DNA of 64,000 bases from Haliotis asinina. Its lineage: Eukaryota; Mollusca; Gastropoda; Lepetellida; Haliotidae. A program made the position numbers and the translations under genes. Where the stretch lies: the NCBI RefSeq assembly GCF_037392515.1, contig NC_090283.1, positions 19,004,501 to 19,068,500 on the forward strand, in the 5' to 3' direction. Below the pieces are notes generated by a model. The model did not search any database, had not been told where the DNA came from, and was given only the letters and a program-made list of their open reading frames with translations. Shown one piece after another: positions 47,187 through 57,395 of the stretch; the stretch's first letter is position 1; the number at the start of each line of letters is the position of its first letter.

Positions 47187-48359
47187 TTACAGGATTTTCT
47201 GAACCCTTCTGGGGTCTGCCACTCTTTTTTGAAGATTCTGTTCTTGAGTCAGTTTTACTTTGAACAATATTCTTCGAACTTGTTTTTGATGTGATTTGTG
47301 AGTTGGCTGAGACAAAGATTGTTCTCCAGATACAGATGAAGTCTGACTACAGGACTGTGACCCGGCTTTAGATACCACCTGAGTGTTGACAGAAGATGCA
47401 AAGGTTTGAGTAGACTGTTCGGGTGCAACGAACTGAGCATTATTTGTCTTAACCCACGTCAAATCTGTCTGGCAATGTATCGACGAGGTAGTTACTTTTG
47501 AGGTATATTCAGGAGTTCTTACAACTGATGCAAATGATTCAGTATGTGCTGCAGATTCCACAAGTTTCTTTGCGTCAGAAAAGCTGACGTTCTGGGTGAA
47601 TTTAATTTTATTGATTTCCATTTGTTTTTTCCAGACTGGACACTCTTTGGCGAAAGACGAATGATTTCCCGAACAATTTGTACACTTTTTATGGTCACTG
47701 TTACAGTCTTCTGTGACATGAGCATTCTCACTACAGTGGGTGCATGTAATGGGCTTGGTGCAAGTGTTAACACCGTGCCCATACCTTTGACATCTAAAAC
47801 ATCTCAAAGGATTTGGGATGTACACGTCAACTGAAAGACTACAATAACCTGCTTTAACAGACTTCGGAGGATTTGGCGATGAGAAGGAGAACAGATAAGT
47901 ATTTGTTTGGACAATTTCATTGTTTCTGCGGATCGTGAATCTTTTAACATAAATCACTCCCTGATCTTTCATCTCAGAAGCAATATCTAACTCTGACATA
48001 TCAGCAAACAATCCATCTCTGTCTCTGATTATGCCTTTACTGGTATTCAGAGTCCTGTGGGCAGTGATAGAGATGGGAATTCCAACAAATACTTCTGTTG
48101 ACATCAGGTTCTTTGCTTGCTGTTTTCTGTTGCATTCAACCAGCAGAGAGCCTGAACGCAAGCGTCTAACGTTTTTAACCTCACCTGCAATGCCATGTAT
48201 ACCCTTGGAAATGGCGAAAGGGTTAAGTTTCATTGGCGTCTTGTCAGTTTCTAGAACTAAAAATCGTGGCCAATAGTCGATTGAGTTGGAAGGTCGTTGG
48301 TCGTCATCATCGTTGTCAAGTTGACGTTTATTGCGTTTTTGGGGGGTTTGGTATTCCAT
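47187..48359 (-). CDS. ORF1 of copy K, nucleic-acid-binding protein (nearly intact)
   Basis: 390 codons from ATG at 48359 (MEYQTPQKRNKRQLDNDDDD: basic then acidic). A conserved core follows (YWPRFLVLETDKTPMKLNPF, LNTSKGIIRDRDGLF, VIYVKRFTIRRNNE), then three cysteine clusters: CFRCQRYGHGVNTC, CTHCSENAHVTEDC and CTNCSGNHSSFAKEC. After that comes a Ser/Thr/Gln-rich spacer. It ends at RVQKIL* because of a late frameshift near 47250. The natural end would be about 47060, adding the KFGSLE...VSE and RSPINPPKR segment. Role: ORF1 coats element RNA in the particle. Longest ORF1 in the window. Confidence 0.87.
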   Translation of the reverse strand: MEYQTPQKRNKRQLDNDDDDQRPSNSIDYWPRFLVLETDKTPMKLNPFAISKGIHGIAGEVKNVRRLRSGSLLVECNRKQQAKNLMSTEVFVGIPISITAHRTLNTSKGIIRDRDGLFADMSELDIASEMKDQGVIYVKRFTIRRNNEIVQTNTYLFSFSSPNPPKSVKAGYCSLSVDVYIPNPLRCFRCQRYGHGVNTCTKPITCTHCSENAHVTEDCNSDHKKCTNCSGNHSSFAKECPVWKKQMEINKIKFTQNVSFSDAKKLVESAAHTESFASVVRTPEYTSKVTTSSIHCQTDLTWVKTNNAQFVAPEQSTQTFASSVNTQVVSKAGSQSCSQTSSVSGEQSLSQPTHKSHQKQVRRILFKVKLTQEQNLQKRVADPRRVQKIL

Positions 48360-48887
48360 AGGTAGTAAATATGTTTCATCATCCGAGCTCCCCACCCATC
48401 ACGGAGTATCACAAAGGACAATGCTAAACACAAGAGGGTCTCCAACTTGCAGCACCAAGGATACTCAGATGATATACTCCAGCAGAAAAACCAAAGGATT
48501 AATGTTTCCACCAGATTGGCCCATGAGCCACCGCCTTCTGGGCATAAGACTCTAGGCAGAATTCATGTAAACAAAATTCAAGTCAAATAATATTCTGAAC
48601 AAAGGGTGCCAAGACTAAAGTTTAAACAATTCCAAATCAAATTTTGTGCAATTACATATTATCTATGCACAGGGCTTGGCATGACCAGCCGATTGGTTGA
48701 ACCGGGCCCATTCAACCACCCGTCTAGGTGAAGTCAGGGCCAAAGTGGTGTATTGGGCATTAGGAACACTGGTCCTGCTCCCATGCCCTCAACCACCAGG
48801 ATCCCCTCCTCCACCGACACAGGGCCGCAACCCACGGCAAACGGGTTGGTGGACCAAATATCCCCCCGGGTCCACTACGGGGGTGTT

Positions 48888-48945
48888 GGCGAGCTCTTGG
48901 CGTTACCCAGCACCCACCACGAGGAGGTGGCTCGCCACGGGTGCC
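48888..48945 (-). ncRNA. HDV-like self-cleaving ribozyme, copy K (reference)
   Basis: Reading the minus strand from 48945: P1 GGCACCC, J1/2 GT, P2 GGCGAGC, one C, P3 ACC, L3 TCCTCGT, P3' GGT, P1' GGGTGCT, J1/4 GGGTAAC, J4/2 GCCAAGA, P2' GCTCGCC. All helices pair perfectly except the G1-T wobble in P1. L3 holds CC and J1/4 holds GG for P1.1. P4 is absent. HDV itself has J1/2 AU, L3 UCCUCGCU, J1/4 GGGCAAC and J4/2 GCGAA in the same positions. Confidence 0.83.
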
Positions 48946-49771
48946 TCATTCAATAAGAAGAGAACCTGAACGCAAACTTCTAACGTTCCTGCCATGCCTT
49001 GTATGTCTCTTGAAAGGGCAAAAGGGTTCAGCTTCAAGGGCGTTTTGTCAACGGCCTCAAGTATTATAAAACGTGGCCAATAGTCAATAGATGTGGACAG
49101 TCTTAGTTCATTAATATCAGGATCTGTGTCAAGAGGACGTTTTTTCTAGGTGATAGGGGTTTTGTAAGCCATGGCTAGAGATTTAAGGTTCATCATCCGA
49201 CCTCCCCACCCGCCATGGAGTATCACAAGGACAATGCTAATAAGAAATGGGTCTCCAACTTGCAGCACCAAGGATACTCGGATGATATACTCCAGCAGAA
49301 GAGTTATAAATAACAAATCCACCAGAGCCCATGAGCCACCGCCTTCTGGGCATAAGACTAGGCAAGGTTCAAAACATCAGATTGAAAAATCGTTAACATT
49401 TGATATAAACAAATGTGCCAAGTCCAAAAGTAAAACATTTTCAAATTAAATTTGTGTAATGACATACAAGTCCATACACGGGCCTTGGCGTGACCAGCCG
49501 ATTCTACCACCCGTCTAGGTGAGGTATGGGCCAAAGTGGGGTGTTGAGCAGCAGGAACATGGTTCAGCTTCCTACTGCCCTCAACCACCAGACTACAGTC
49601 CACCACCGGCACGGGACGCAACCCACGGCAAACAGGTTGCCCAATTCGGTCGCTCCTTGCGACCAGCAATGGGGTGCTATGGACCTAGTTGACCCGAGTC
49701 CACACGGGGATTTGATCAGTTCTTAGCGTTACCCACCACCCACCACGAGGAGGTGGCTGTTCACGGGTGCC
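48946..49771 (-). mobile_element. LINE copy J, right part (ORF1 start, 5' UTR, 5' end)
   Basis: Continues copy J after K: ORF1 N-terminus back to its start at 49172, 5' UTR, and the 5' end at 49771. Right neighbour is older, unrelated LINE debris. Confidence 0.87.
49714..49771 (-). ncRNA. HDV-like self-cleaving ribozyme, copy J (covarying P2)
   Basis: P1 GGCACCC/GGGTGGT (one G-G mismatch), P3 and L3 intact, J1/4 GGGTAAC, J4/2 GCTAAGA. P2 is GAACAGC/ACTGATC. Relative to K, pair 11-57 changed from G-C to A-T and pair 13-55 from G-C to C-G, both still paired. Two P2 positions mismatch. Confidence 0.7.
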
Positions 49772-49789
49772 ACCATTGTAGGAACCTTT

Positions 49790-49945
49790 ACGTGCTTTAG
49801 AGTAACTGATGGAGCCTTAATGACGTTTGGAGCGGATGTGTGCTCTGTTTAGTTGGGGGAGTGTGTTTTGATCAACTTCCCATCCTCTGGTTTGACACAA
49901 CTTTTATGTTATCGTGTGTCATGTTGGAATTTATTCATCAGATGT
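49790..49945 (-). pseudogene. RT thumb fragment of a different, older LINE
   Basis: Degenerate text KVVSN..., GWEVDQNTLPQLNRAHIRSK, GSISYSKARKG aligns to the RT thumb of the main family (KVVSNSKWGGDQTTLLHLYR) but is clearly another lineage. One stop and one frameshift. Confidence 0.6.
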
Positions 49946-49984
49946 GTTGTATGTGACTAAAAGGTTAAATGATGCACGCGTATA

Positions 49985-50029
49985 AGTTGGGACGATATGC
50001 TGATGATACGGATTTCAGCTTAGTCCTGA
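49985..50029 (+). pseudogene. RT palm scrap with YADD motif
   Basis: GRYADDTDFSL, a Y-A-D-D RT box on the plus strand. The main family has FVDD, so this is from another LINE clade. No more of the domain is readable. Confidence 0.5.
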
Positions 50030-50259
50030 ATCGTCTATGGATACATTAACACCATTGTACAAAATGTTAACAAACAAAGGCAGTTTGGATAGGTGAAATG
50101 GTTGGCAGCAACATAACACTATTTCCACAATCAACTTTAAACTGCCATGGTATGAAGTCAACTTTCAAGTACTGGGTTTAACCGTCATTGATAGGCTAGC
50201 ATACCTGTGGATCACCAACAAAAAATACACGCATACCTGTGGATCGTCAACAGAAAGGA

Positions 50260-53175
50260 GTGAGTGAGTGAGTTAATAGTTAGCGTCATATCGGCAATAT
50301 TGCAGCCATATCGTGACGAGAACATATGTGACATTAAAAACCAAATATATCTGCATATTATGAAGAACCTGTCGACGAGGGACAGTAAAACCACTAGATT
50401 ATCACAGTTAGTATTTAAAACTAGCGTGGAAACTTAAAAAATAATAGTATCACTATTTGGACAGTACAATATAAAAACAGGCCATAGATCGCCAACAACC
50501 GAAGGTAGATCACCATACTAGGGACCATGGGGACTTACAGTGCCTTTGCTACCTCCTGTATGCAAACGTAACCACAATTTAAAATGACGTATATTCTACG
50601 ACTAAAAATGTGGAAGATTAAATCTGACTTCAACTGTTTTTCCTGACTTACGTACCCTCTCAGGAGGACAATAATTTTACAGTACTTCAACCCCCTTCGA
50701 GGATACAGCCACTAACAATCTTAGTTGCTAGTTCAACTTCCAATCATAACATATTTATCTATTTACAAGTGATGTAACAGCTCTAAGTCTTTTAAAAACG
50801 CCATGATGAAGCACTAAATGAGCACTAACATTACTCAAACGATCCGTCATAGTTCTTGATTTAAAAACGTTATCTCTTGTGATGGAATATTCAACACAGT
50901 CAAGCAAGACATGCTTGACTGTGATTCTTTAATCACAAGGGATACAAAACGGAGGATCTATACCTTTAAGCAAATATTCATGTGTATATCGTGTGTGACC
51001 AGTACGACATCGCCGCATGATGACCTCTTCAAATCAAGTAGATGTAACCAGTGTATGGTTTTACTTCATGTATTTTGTTGATACCTACTTGAGTGTCCCA
51101 CCTCTTCTGCATTAGATCACGAATGTGAGACCTAATGACAGCTTTATAATCAGTGTATGGAATAGGAAGTGGTGTCACAGATTTGTTGAGTGCTGCTTTA
51201 GCAGCAACGTCAGCCAGTGTGTTACCAGAAATGCCAACGTGGCTGCGTAACCAACCATGTCGTATTGGCCAGTAGCAAGATCATTACACATTTCAATAAT
51301 TTCAATTAAAAGTGGATGTTTACAAGACATTTGTTTAATAGCCTGAAGGCAAGAAAGACAGTCTGAATAGATTATATATTCTTTACGTTTAGGGTGTCTT
51401 TGAATATATTTGAGAGCAGTTAATATGGCGTTTGCTTCTGCAGTAAAATTAGAGCTGTTATCTGGAATTCTAGGAGATATTGTTGTCGATCCAGTGACAG
51501 TGGCAAAATCTACTGCACCACCGTCCTTGGATCCATCTGTAAATAAGGGTTTGTAATTGCTATATTTACTTGTTAATTGATTATATTCTTGTTTATATTG
51601 GAATTCATTAGTTTCTTATTTTTCAAATGAAGTTAATGTAAGGTCGACTTGTGGTCTAACCAACTGCCAAGGAGGAGAAGAAAGAAGACTGGAAGGAGCT
51701 CAATGTCGACCGAAGAAAGAAAGGGTTTACTTCTGTGCCCTAGAGGTGGAACAAGAGAAGACTTCTCGTATAAATCCTCATAAAGTGGATTGTACACACA
51801 TTTATAGGCAGGGTTAGATTCATTAGAGTATAATTTAGTAACATATTGTAAAGACAATTTTTTACGGCGTTGTGTTAGAGATGGTTCATCAGAAATGTAT
51901 ACAATTGGTTTTTAATTTAGAAAATTTAAAGCCGTTTTCAAGACACCATTTGTCTATTTTGTTTAAACACAACTGCAGTTGCCTTTCAATAGTATGCATA
52001 TTTTTCCCACGAGAAGAAATATTAGAATCATCCAGAAAAAGTGATCCATCGATTGAATCATTTAAAACTTTTGATAAACTGTTTATCTTGATTCTAAAGA
52101 GTGAAACAGACAAAATACTGCCTCGTGGAACACCCTGATTCTGATTATAATGACCAGACAGGGTACAACCCACTCGGACTTGAAATTGCCTGTCCTTTAA
52201 AAATTGTGATATAAAAAGAGGTAAATAACCCCTCATGTAACTCCTTCAAAATGCCATGTTTCCACGTGGTATCGTAAGCTTTCTCAACATCAAAGGAAAT
52301 CGATACTGCATGTTGTTTATTTACTATTGCATTTTTACCAAAGGATTCTAGTCGTACCAGATAATCAATGGTACTACGTCTTTTAATGAAACCACATTGA
52401 ATATTTGTGATTAGGTTATTGGTTTCAAAACACCAAACTAATATATTATTCACCATACGTTCCATGGTTTTACAGACACCACTAGTGAGAGATATTGGTC
52501 TGTAATTAGACGGATCTGTATGATCCCTGCCAGGTTTTGGTATTGGGACTACAATGGCATTACGCCACGAAGGAGGAAATTTTCCAGACGTCCATATTTT
52601 ATTAAATATATCTAATATTGTGATCAGACATGGTTCAGGCAAGTGTTTCAGGAGCTGATAATGAATATTGTCATCACCCGCTGCAGTGTCGTGAGCTAGT
52701 TCAAGAGCTGTATATAACTCGTGTAATGAAAAGACATTATAATCTTCACCATTATTGGAATCAGAATTAAGATTTTTCTTTTCCTCTTGTTTCTGATATT
52801 TCTGAAACTCAGGGACGTCATTCGCCAATGATTTTTATTTCCAATTCTAGTTTTGTCAGTTAATAAATTATCCCCATCTTTAAGATGGTGAACAGCTGAG
52901 TTTGAACCTTTACCTTTCATTCTCTGAACCATTGTTCCACACCTTGGACATAGGCGTGCGTGAGTTAAATTTGGAGACATAGTTCTTTCAAGAAAGACGT
53001 TTATTTAGTTTGAAGGTACGAGGTGCCTTTGCATTTAATATTTCAAATTTATTCAAGTTGTGGACATTTGGATGGTGACGGAAATAATTTTCTGCCTTTT
53101 TTCCTCACTTTCCTGGCTTGTCTACAATCTGTATTAAACCATGGGTTTCGTACATGTGGAGTCGTTGAGGACTTA
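50260..53175 (-). mobile_element. I/Nimb-type LINE, copy L, 3'-side part
   Basis: Tail, 3' UTR and ORF2 back to the endonuclease-RT linker. The 13-bp target site TCAACAGAAAGGA is at 50247-50259 and again at 55001-55013, so this and 53861-55000 are one insertion, interrupted by copy M with loss of the ORF1-ORF2 junction region. Confidence 0.9.
50800..53175 (-). pseudogene. ORF2 of copy L, heavily decayed
   Basis: RNase H (50800-51600) is out of frame in many places. RT keeps ISFDVEKAYDTTW, GVPRGSILS and SLFLDDSNISS, so the FVDD box is FLDD. A deletion near 51890 joins the thumb (DEPSLTQRR side) to the CIHF segment, losing about 0.4 kb. The 5' part ends in the linker at 53175. Confidence 0.8.
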
Positions 53176-53860
53176 GGTAAAGGTGAGGATCCTCCGTTCT
53201 GCATCCCTTGTGATGAAATAATCACAGTTAAGCATGTTTTGCTTGACTGTGTTTAATATTCCATCACAAGGGACTATTATTTCAAATCAAGACCTATGAA
53301 GGACCTTTTTAGTAACGTACGTTCTCATTTAATTATTGCATTTTAAAAAGAATTAGATTTATTGTCTGACTTGTAAATAACTAAGTATTTTATGACTGGA
53401 AGTTCAATTAGTAACTGAGATTGTTAGTGGCTGTATCCTCGAGTGGGGTTGAAGTACCGTAAAATTATTGTCCTCCTGAGAGGGTAGGTAAGTCCCAAAA
53501 CATTTGAAATCAAATTTAATCTTCCAGTTTTTGTAACCGCAGTATTTCTGTCATTTTAATTTGTGACTAATCTTGCATACAATCACCAGCAGTCTCACCC
53601 ATGGCCTCTAGTATGGTGATCTACCTTTAGGTGTTGGTGATCTATAGCCTGTTTTTATATTGTATTGTCTGAATAGCGATATCAGTTTTAACTTTTCACG
53701 CTATTGTTATTTCTTATTGTGATACTCTAGTTGTTTTGTTGTCCTTCGTCAACAGGTTTTTACCATATACATAAATACCTTTCTTCAAGAGTGTTCTCGT
53801 CACGATATGGCTGCAATACTGCCGATGTGATATTAAATATTAACTCACTCACTCACTCAA
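53176..53860 (+). mobile_element. I/Nimb-type LINE, copy M (3' fragment inside L)
   Basis: The terminal finger (GEDPPFCIPCDEIITVKHVL), 3' UTR with hairpins, and (ACTC)n tail. The left junction has a few bases of shared sequence (GGTAAAGGTGAG); no long target-site duplication. Confidence 0.85.
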
Positions 53861-54404
53861 CTGAAATACTACAGTAACCTGCTTTAACAGACTTCGGAGA
53901 TTTCTCCGATGAGAAGGAGAACAGATAAGTATTTAGATCGTTCATTGTTTCTGCAGATCGTGAATCTTTTAACATAAATCACTCCCTGATCTTTCATCTC
54001 AGAAACACTATCGAAACTCTGACATATCAGCAAACACTCCATCTCTGTCTCTGATTATGCCTTTACTAGTATTCAGGGTCCTGTGGGCAGTGACAGAGAT
54101 GGGAATTCCAACAAATACTTCTGTTGACATCAGGTTCGTTGCTTGCTGTTTTCTGCTGCATTCAACCAACAGAGAGCCTGAACGCAAGCGTCTAATGTTT
54201 CTAACCTCACCTGCAATTCCTTCAATACCCTTGGAAATGCCAAAGGGTTAATTTTCAGTGGTGTCTTGTCTACAGTTTCTATAACTAAAAATCGTGGCCA
54301 ATAGTCGATTGAAGCGGAAGGTCGTTGGTCGTCATCATCGTTGTCAAGTTGATGTTTATTGCGTTTTCGTTTATTGCGGGTTTTTTTGGGGGGTGGTATT
54401 CCAT
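53861..54404 (-). pseudogene. ORF1 N-terminal half of copy L
   Basis: Starts MEYHPPKK at 54404, followed by a duplicated basic stretch (RNKRKRNKHQLDNDDDD). Core PLKINP and LNTSKGIIRDRD with frameshifts near 54240 and 54010. Cut off before the knuckles by copy M. Confidence 0.75.
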
Positions 54405-54943
54405 AGGTAGTAAATATGTTTCATCATCTGAGCTCCCCACCCACCACGGAGTATCACAAAGGACAATGCTAACACAAGCGGGTCTCCGACTTGCAGCACC
54501 AAGGATACTCAGATGATATACTCCAGCAGAAAAACCAAAGGATTAATTTTTCCACCAGATTGGCCCACGAGCCACCGCCTTCTGGGCATAAGACTCTAGG
54601 CAAAATGCATGTAAACAAAATTCAAGTCAAGTAATATTCTGAACAAAGGGTGCCAAGACTAAAGTTTAAACAATTCCAAATCAAATTTTGTGTAATTACA
54701 TATAATCCATGCACAGGGCTTGGCATGACCAGCCGATTGGTTGAACCGGGCCCATTCAACCACCAGTTGGGGTGAGGTCAGGGCCAAAGTGGTGTATTGA
54801 GCAACAGGAACACTGGTCCTGCTCCCATGCCCTCAACCACCAGGATCCCCTCCTCCATCGACACAGGACCGCAACCCACGGCTAACGGGTTGGTGGACCA
54901 ATTATGCCCCCGGGTCCACTACGGGGGTGCACGGTTCTCTGTT

Positions 54944-55000
54944 GGTGAGGTCTTGGCGTTACCGAGCACCGAGGTGAGGAGGTGGCTCGCCACGGGTGCC
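54944..55000 (-). ncRNA. HDV-like ribozyme, copy L (degenerate)
   Basis: The 5' strand GGCACCC, GGCGAGC and TCCTC is kept, but P3' and P1' are mutated (ACCTC, GGTGCTC), one base is lost, and P2' is CCTCACC. Probably inactive. It still marks the element's exact 5' end beside the target-site duplication. Confidence 0.6.
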
Positions 55001-55013
55001 TCAACAGAAAGGA

Positions 55014-55449
55014 AAAAGGAAAAATGCAGACATTTCGGAATCCCTCTAGGACTTTGGAGATAAAGGCATGTAAAAATAATTGACAAAAAACTGTTGTAGC
55101 TCTCTCTACTTCGGTACATGTACTCGCGACTTTCCCGTGCCCTCCAACTTAATTCATTACGGAAATAAAGAGAATATGATTCAATTTCATTTCGAATCAT
55201 CAGGTAAGATAAAAAGGGAGTATTTATAGAGGGACCACAATGAAGGTAGCCTAAGAATGACTGATGTTAAGACCCTAGATTTCAACTATTATATTAAAAC
55301 AGGCTATCGTAAGATAACCTTCACTAACCCAGTCAACGTACCTGTTCAAAATTTAATTACATTGGAGCAAATATTGACACTTTCTCAACTGTTGTAAATC
55401 CATTTGTGAAAGCTGTTTTTACTGCAATCGATGTAAACAGTCCAATGTT
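55014..55449. other. no feature recognised
   Basis: AT-rich spacer between copy L and the Tx1-type RT fragment. It may contain unreadable remains of the same element. Confidence 0.4.
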
Positions 55450-56060
55450 ATCATACGGAACTATAGGTGTCATTTCATAAAAGGCCCATTGTAACTCAAA
55501 CGGTCTGCTTTCCTTTGAAGAATTCAAAAGTGGTTATGAAATGATAGGTTCATTCCAAAATTTCTTACAAAGTTTTCAAAATATTCCGAAACCCTTAAAA
55601 GACACAATAACGTGTCCAAATCCCTTGATGGTGAGCTGACACAAAACGGACTTCTTTCAGTTATTAAATCAATTACAATTCCCTGGACCTGATGGATTTA
55701 CGGCAGAATTCTTAAAATTCTTTTGCGTAGATTTGGGCAAACATCTTGTGTGTTTGAATGAATCATACAGGCAAGACACGCTACCAACATAATTACGAAA
55801 AGATCTGATTACATGCATATCAAAAGGATACGAATCTGAGCAATGTATCAAACACTGGAGACCAATATATTTGCTTTCTATTTTCAACAAAGCATTGTGT
55901 CTTTGGCGATCGCCAAGAAAATACTACCTATTCCTGAAAGCATCAAAGATTAAAAAGGATTAATGACAAGAAATTATATAGGTGAAATTACAAGACTTGT
56001 CTTATTTCATTTTGGGAGTTCTGTTCGAAATTGGGTTAAACGGTTTTATAATGTTACATC
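55450..56060 (+). pseudogene. Tx1/L1-type reverse transcriptase fragment
   Basis: In frame from 55682: PGPDGFTAEFLKFFCVDLG, a stop in TLPT*LRKDL, then CIKHWRPIYLLSIFNKA. This is the finger region typical of L1/Tx1 RTs (PG.DGFTAEFYKFF, KNWRPISLLN). Further on, GEITRLV is followed by FHFGSSVRNWVKRFYN (56004-56050), so the palm A region between them is deleted. A second LINE lineage, long dead. Confidence 0.7.
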
Positions 56061-56440
56061 ATACTACATACTGTGCGCATGCGTCAGGTGTGAGCGGCTG
56101 TGTTCATGACTTCAAAATCAACTTTTGCACTTTTGTTTTGACTGCTATATCGTATTCTAACCACGTCGTAAGTACTTAAATATTAATAAGTACTTAAGTA
56201 AGCTTAGATTTGACATAAAAAGTGATTTTGTGACTTTAGGACCCAAAGTTGTGTTTGTTGTCAAAGGTTGATGCGTTGTCAATATCAGTTACTCACATTT
56301 GAGATTAAGGGTGACATCCCCTTTAACTATTACTAAAAAGGGTGAGCTGACACCACAAAGCGGGAATCGCATTCTGACTAATGATAGGTATTTACTATTA
56401 TGCTGATGCCGTCACAAAAGTGAAACACTTCACGTGAAAT
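56061..56440. other. no feature recognised
   Basis: AT-rich. A small palindromic stretch around AAGTACTTAA (56169-56208) is the only structure seen. Confidence 0.4.
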
Positions 56441-56442
56441 TT

Positions 56443-56960
56443 CTTACCTGGCCTTTTGGCTGAACACTTTCGAAATATGCGTCTTTTTTTCTTATTTTGT
56501 CAAGCTGCAATAGCAGCATCAAAATGAAATTCCTTGAAGCTGGGTCCCTAAATTTGGATTCTCATTAACTGATTCGTTTTGTCTGGATCAAGTCTGTTTC
56601 TAGTGTTAGTGTGGATAATGTTCTGGCAACTAAATCCCCCTTCACAGTTTGCAGTCTGAAGGGGAATGTGCAAGCCAAGCTTAGCGAGTTTTGCAAGATT
56701 AAGGAACTGATTTCCTTGGTTTGATTTAACCAGCTTCCAAATGCTTTTCGTGTTCTTTTATGCTTTCATCCTTTGACACATTGACTTTTACTCCTTCAGC
56801 TGGGACCTGCTTTATTTTGACATCCTTCATGTAGGATGTGTCAAGTAACTGCTCAGTAACTACTGGAGAAAAGATAATATCAATAGCTGTCCGAACAGAT
56901 GCTCATGCTTCTGCATTGTCATACTAAGGGCAGGTAAAGATGGGATGATGTCCTCATCAG
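56443..56960 (-). pseudogene. hAT-family transposase C-terminal fragment
   Basis: Reverse-strand text LAKLGLHIPLQTANCEGGF followed by NTNTRNRLDPDKTNQLMRIQ (56535-56694) matches the hAT C-terminal dimerisation block (L..LA...L.IP..TA.CERGFS...K...RN.L....L..LM.I). Downstream, GPSFKEFHFDAAIAA and KKKRRIFRK fit the tail of ZNF862/C17orf113-like hAT transposases. Upstream, VVTEQLLDTSYMKDVKIKQV lies in another frame. Stops and frameshifts show it is dead. Confidence 0.65.
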
Positions 56961-57111
56961 GTACGTTCAGCATGCAAACTTGTAATCCGTTATGTTCTCA
57001 CATAAACCCTTTTTTTTCACCGCTCTTGTGTGACTGGAACTATTTGCACAGTACTTTCCAAGATCTGTAGATGCTATTTTGTGAGTTGTAATATTCATTA
57101 TTTTTTAAAAT

Positions 57112-57395
57112 TCATTTTGTGAAGTTTCTTTTATGACTTAGCAAACCCAATCCTTTTTTAAATGCAGTAATTAGATAAGAAATAACATTGTTAAAAATAT
57201 CCTTCATGGTCCGTGATATGAAATACGTCAACAAATGCTTGATCGTGATTCTTTCATCACAATGGATACAAAAAGGAGGATCCTCACCTTTCAAAAGGTA
57301 TCTGTTAGTGTATCTCGTGAGGCCAATAGGGTACCGCCGTATGATGTTCTCTTCAAATCACGACTGACAACCCAAATAGGCATAACCAATCAAGG
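57112..57395 (-). mobile_element. LINE copy N, RNase H C-terminal fragment
   Basis: YAYLGCQS-like start, then KGEDPPFCIHCDERITIKHL. The finger is followed by a gap. Copy O's tail is inserted at 57396, inside N. The rest of N would lie beyond the window. Confidence 0.75.

Larger units (their letters stand above)
42850..48945 (-). mobile_element. I/Nimb-type LINE, copy K (full length, nested in J)
   Basis: Complete 6,096-bp element flanked by the 13-bp duplication TCATTCAATAAGA (42837-42849 and 48946-48958). It lies inside copy J's ORF1 at the codons for SLLIE. Tail at the left, ribozyme at the right. It has the best ORF1 and the best ribozyme in the window and serves as the reference copy. 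Confidence 0.95.
53861..55000 (-). mobile_element. LINE copy L, 5'-side part
   Basis: ORF1 N-terminal half (53861-54404, start codon at 54404), 5' UTR, and the 5' end at 55000 next to the target-site duplication. Confidence 0.88.
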
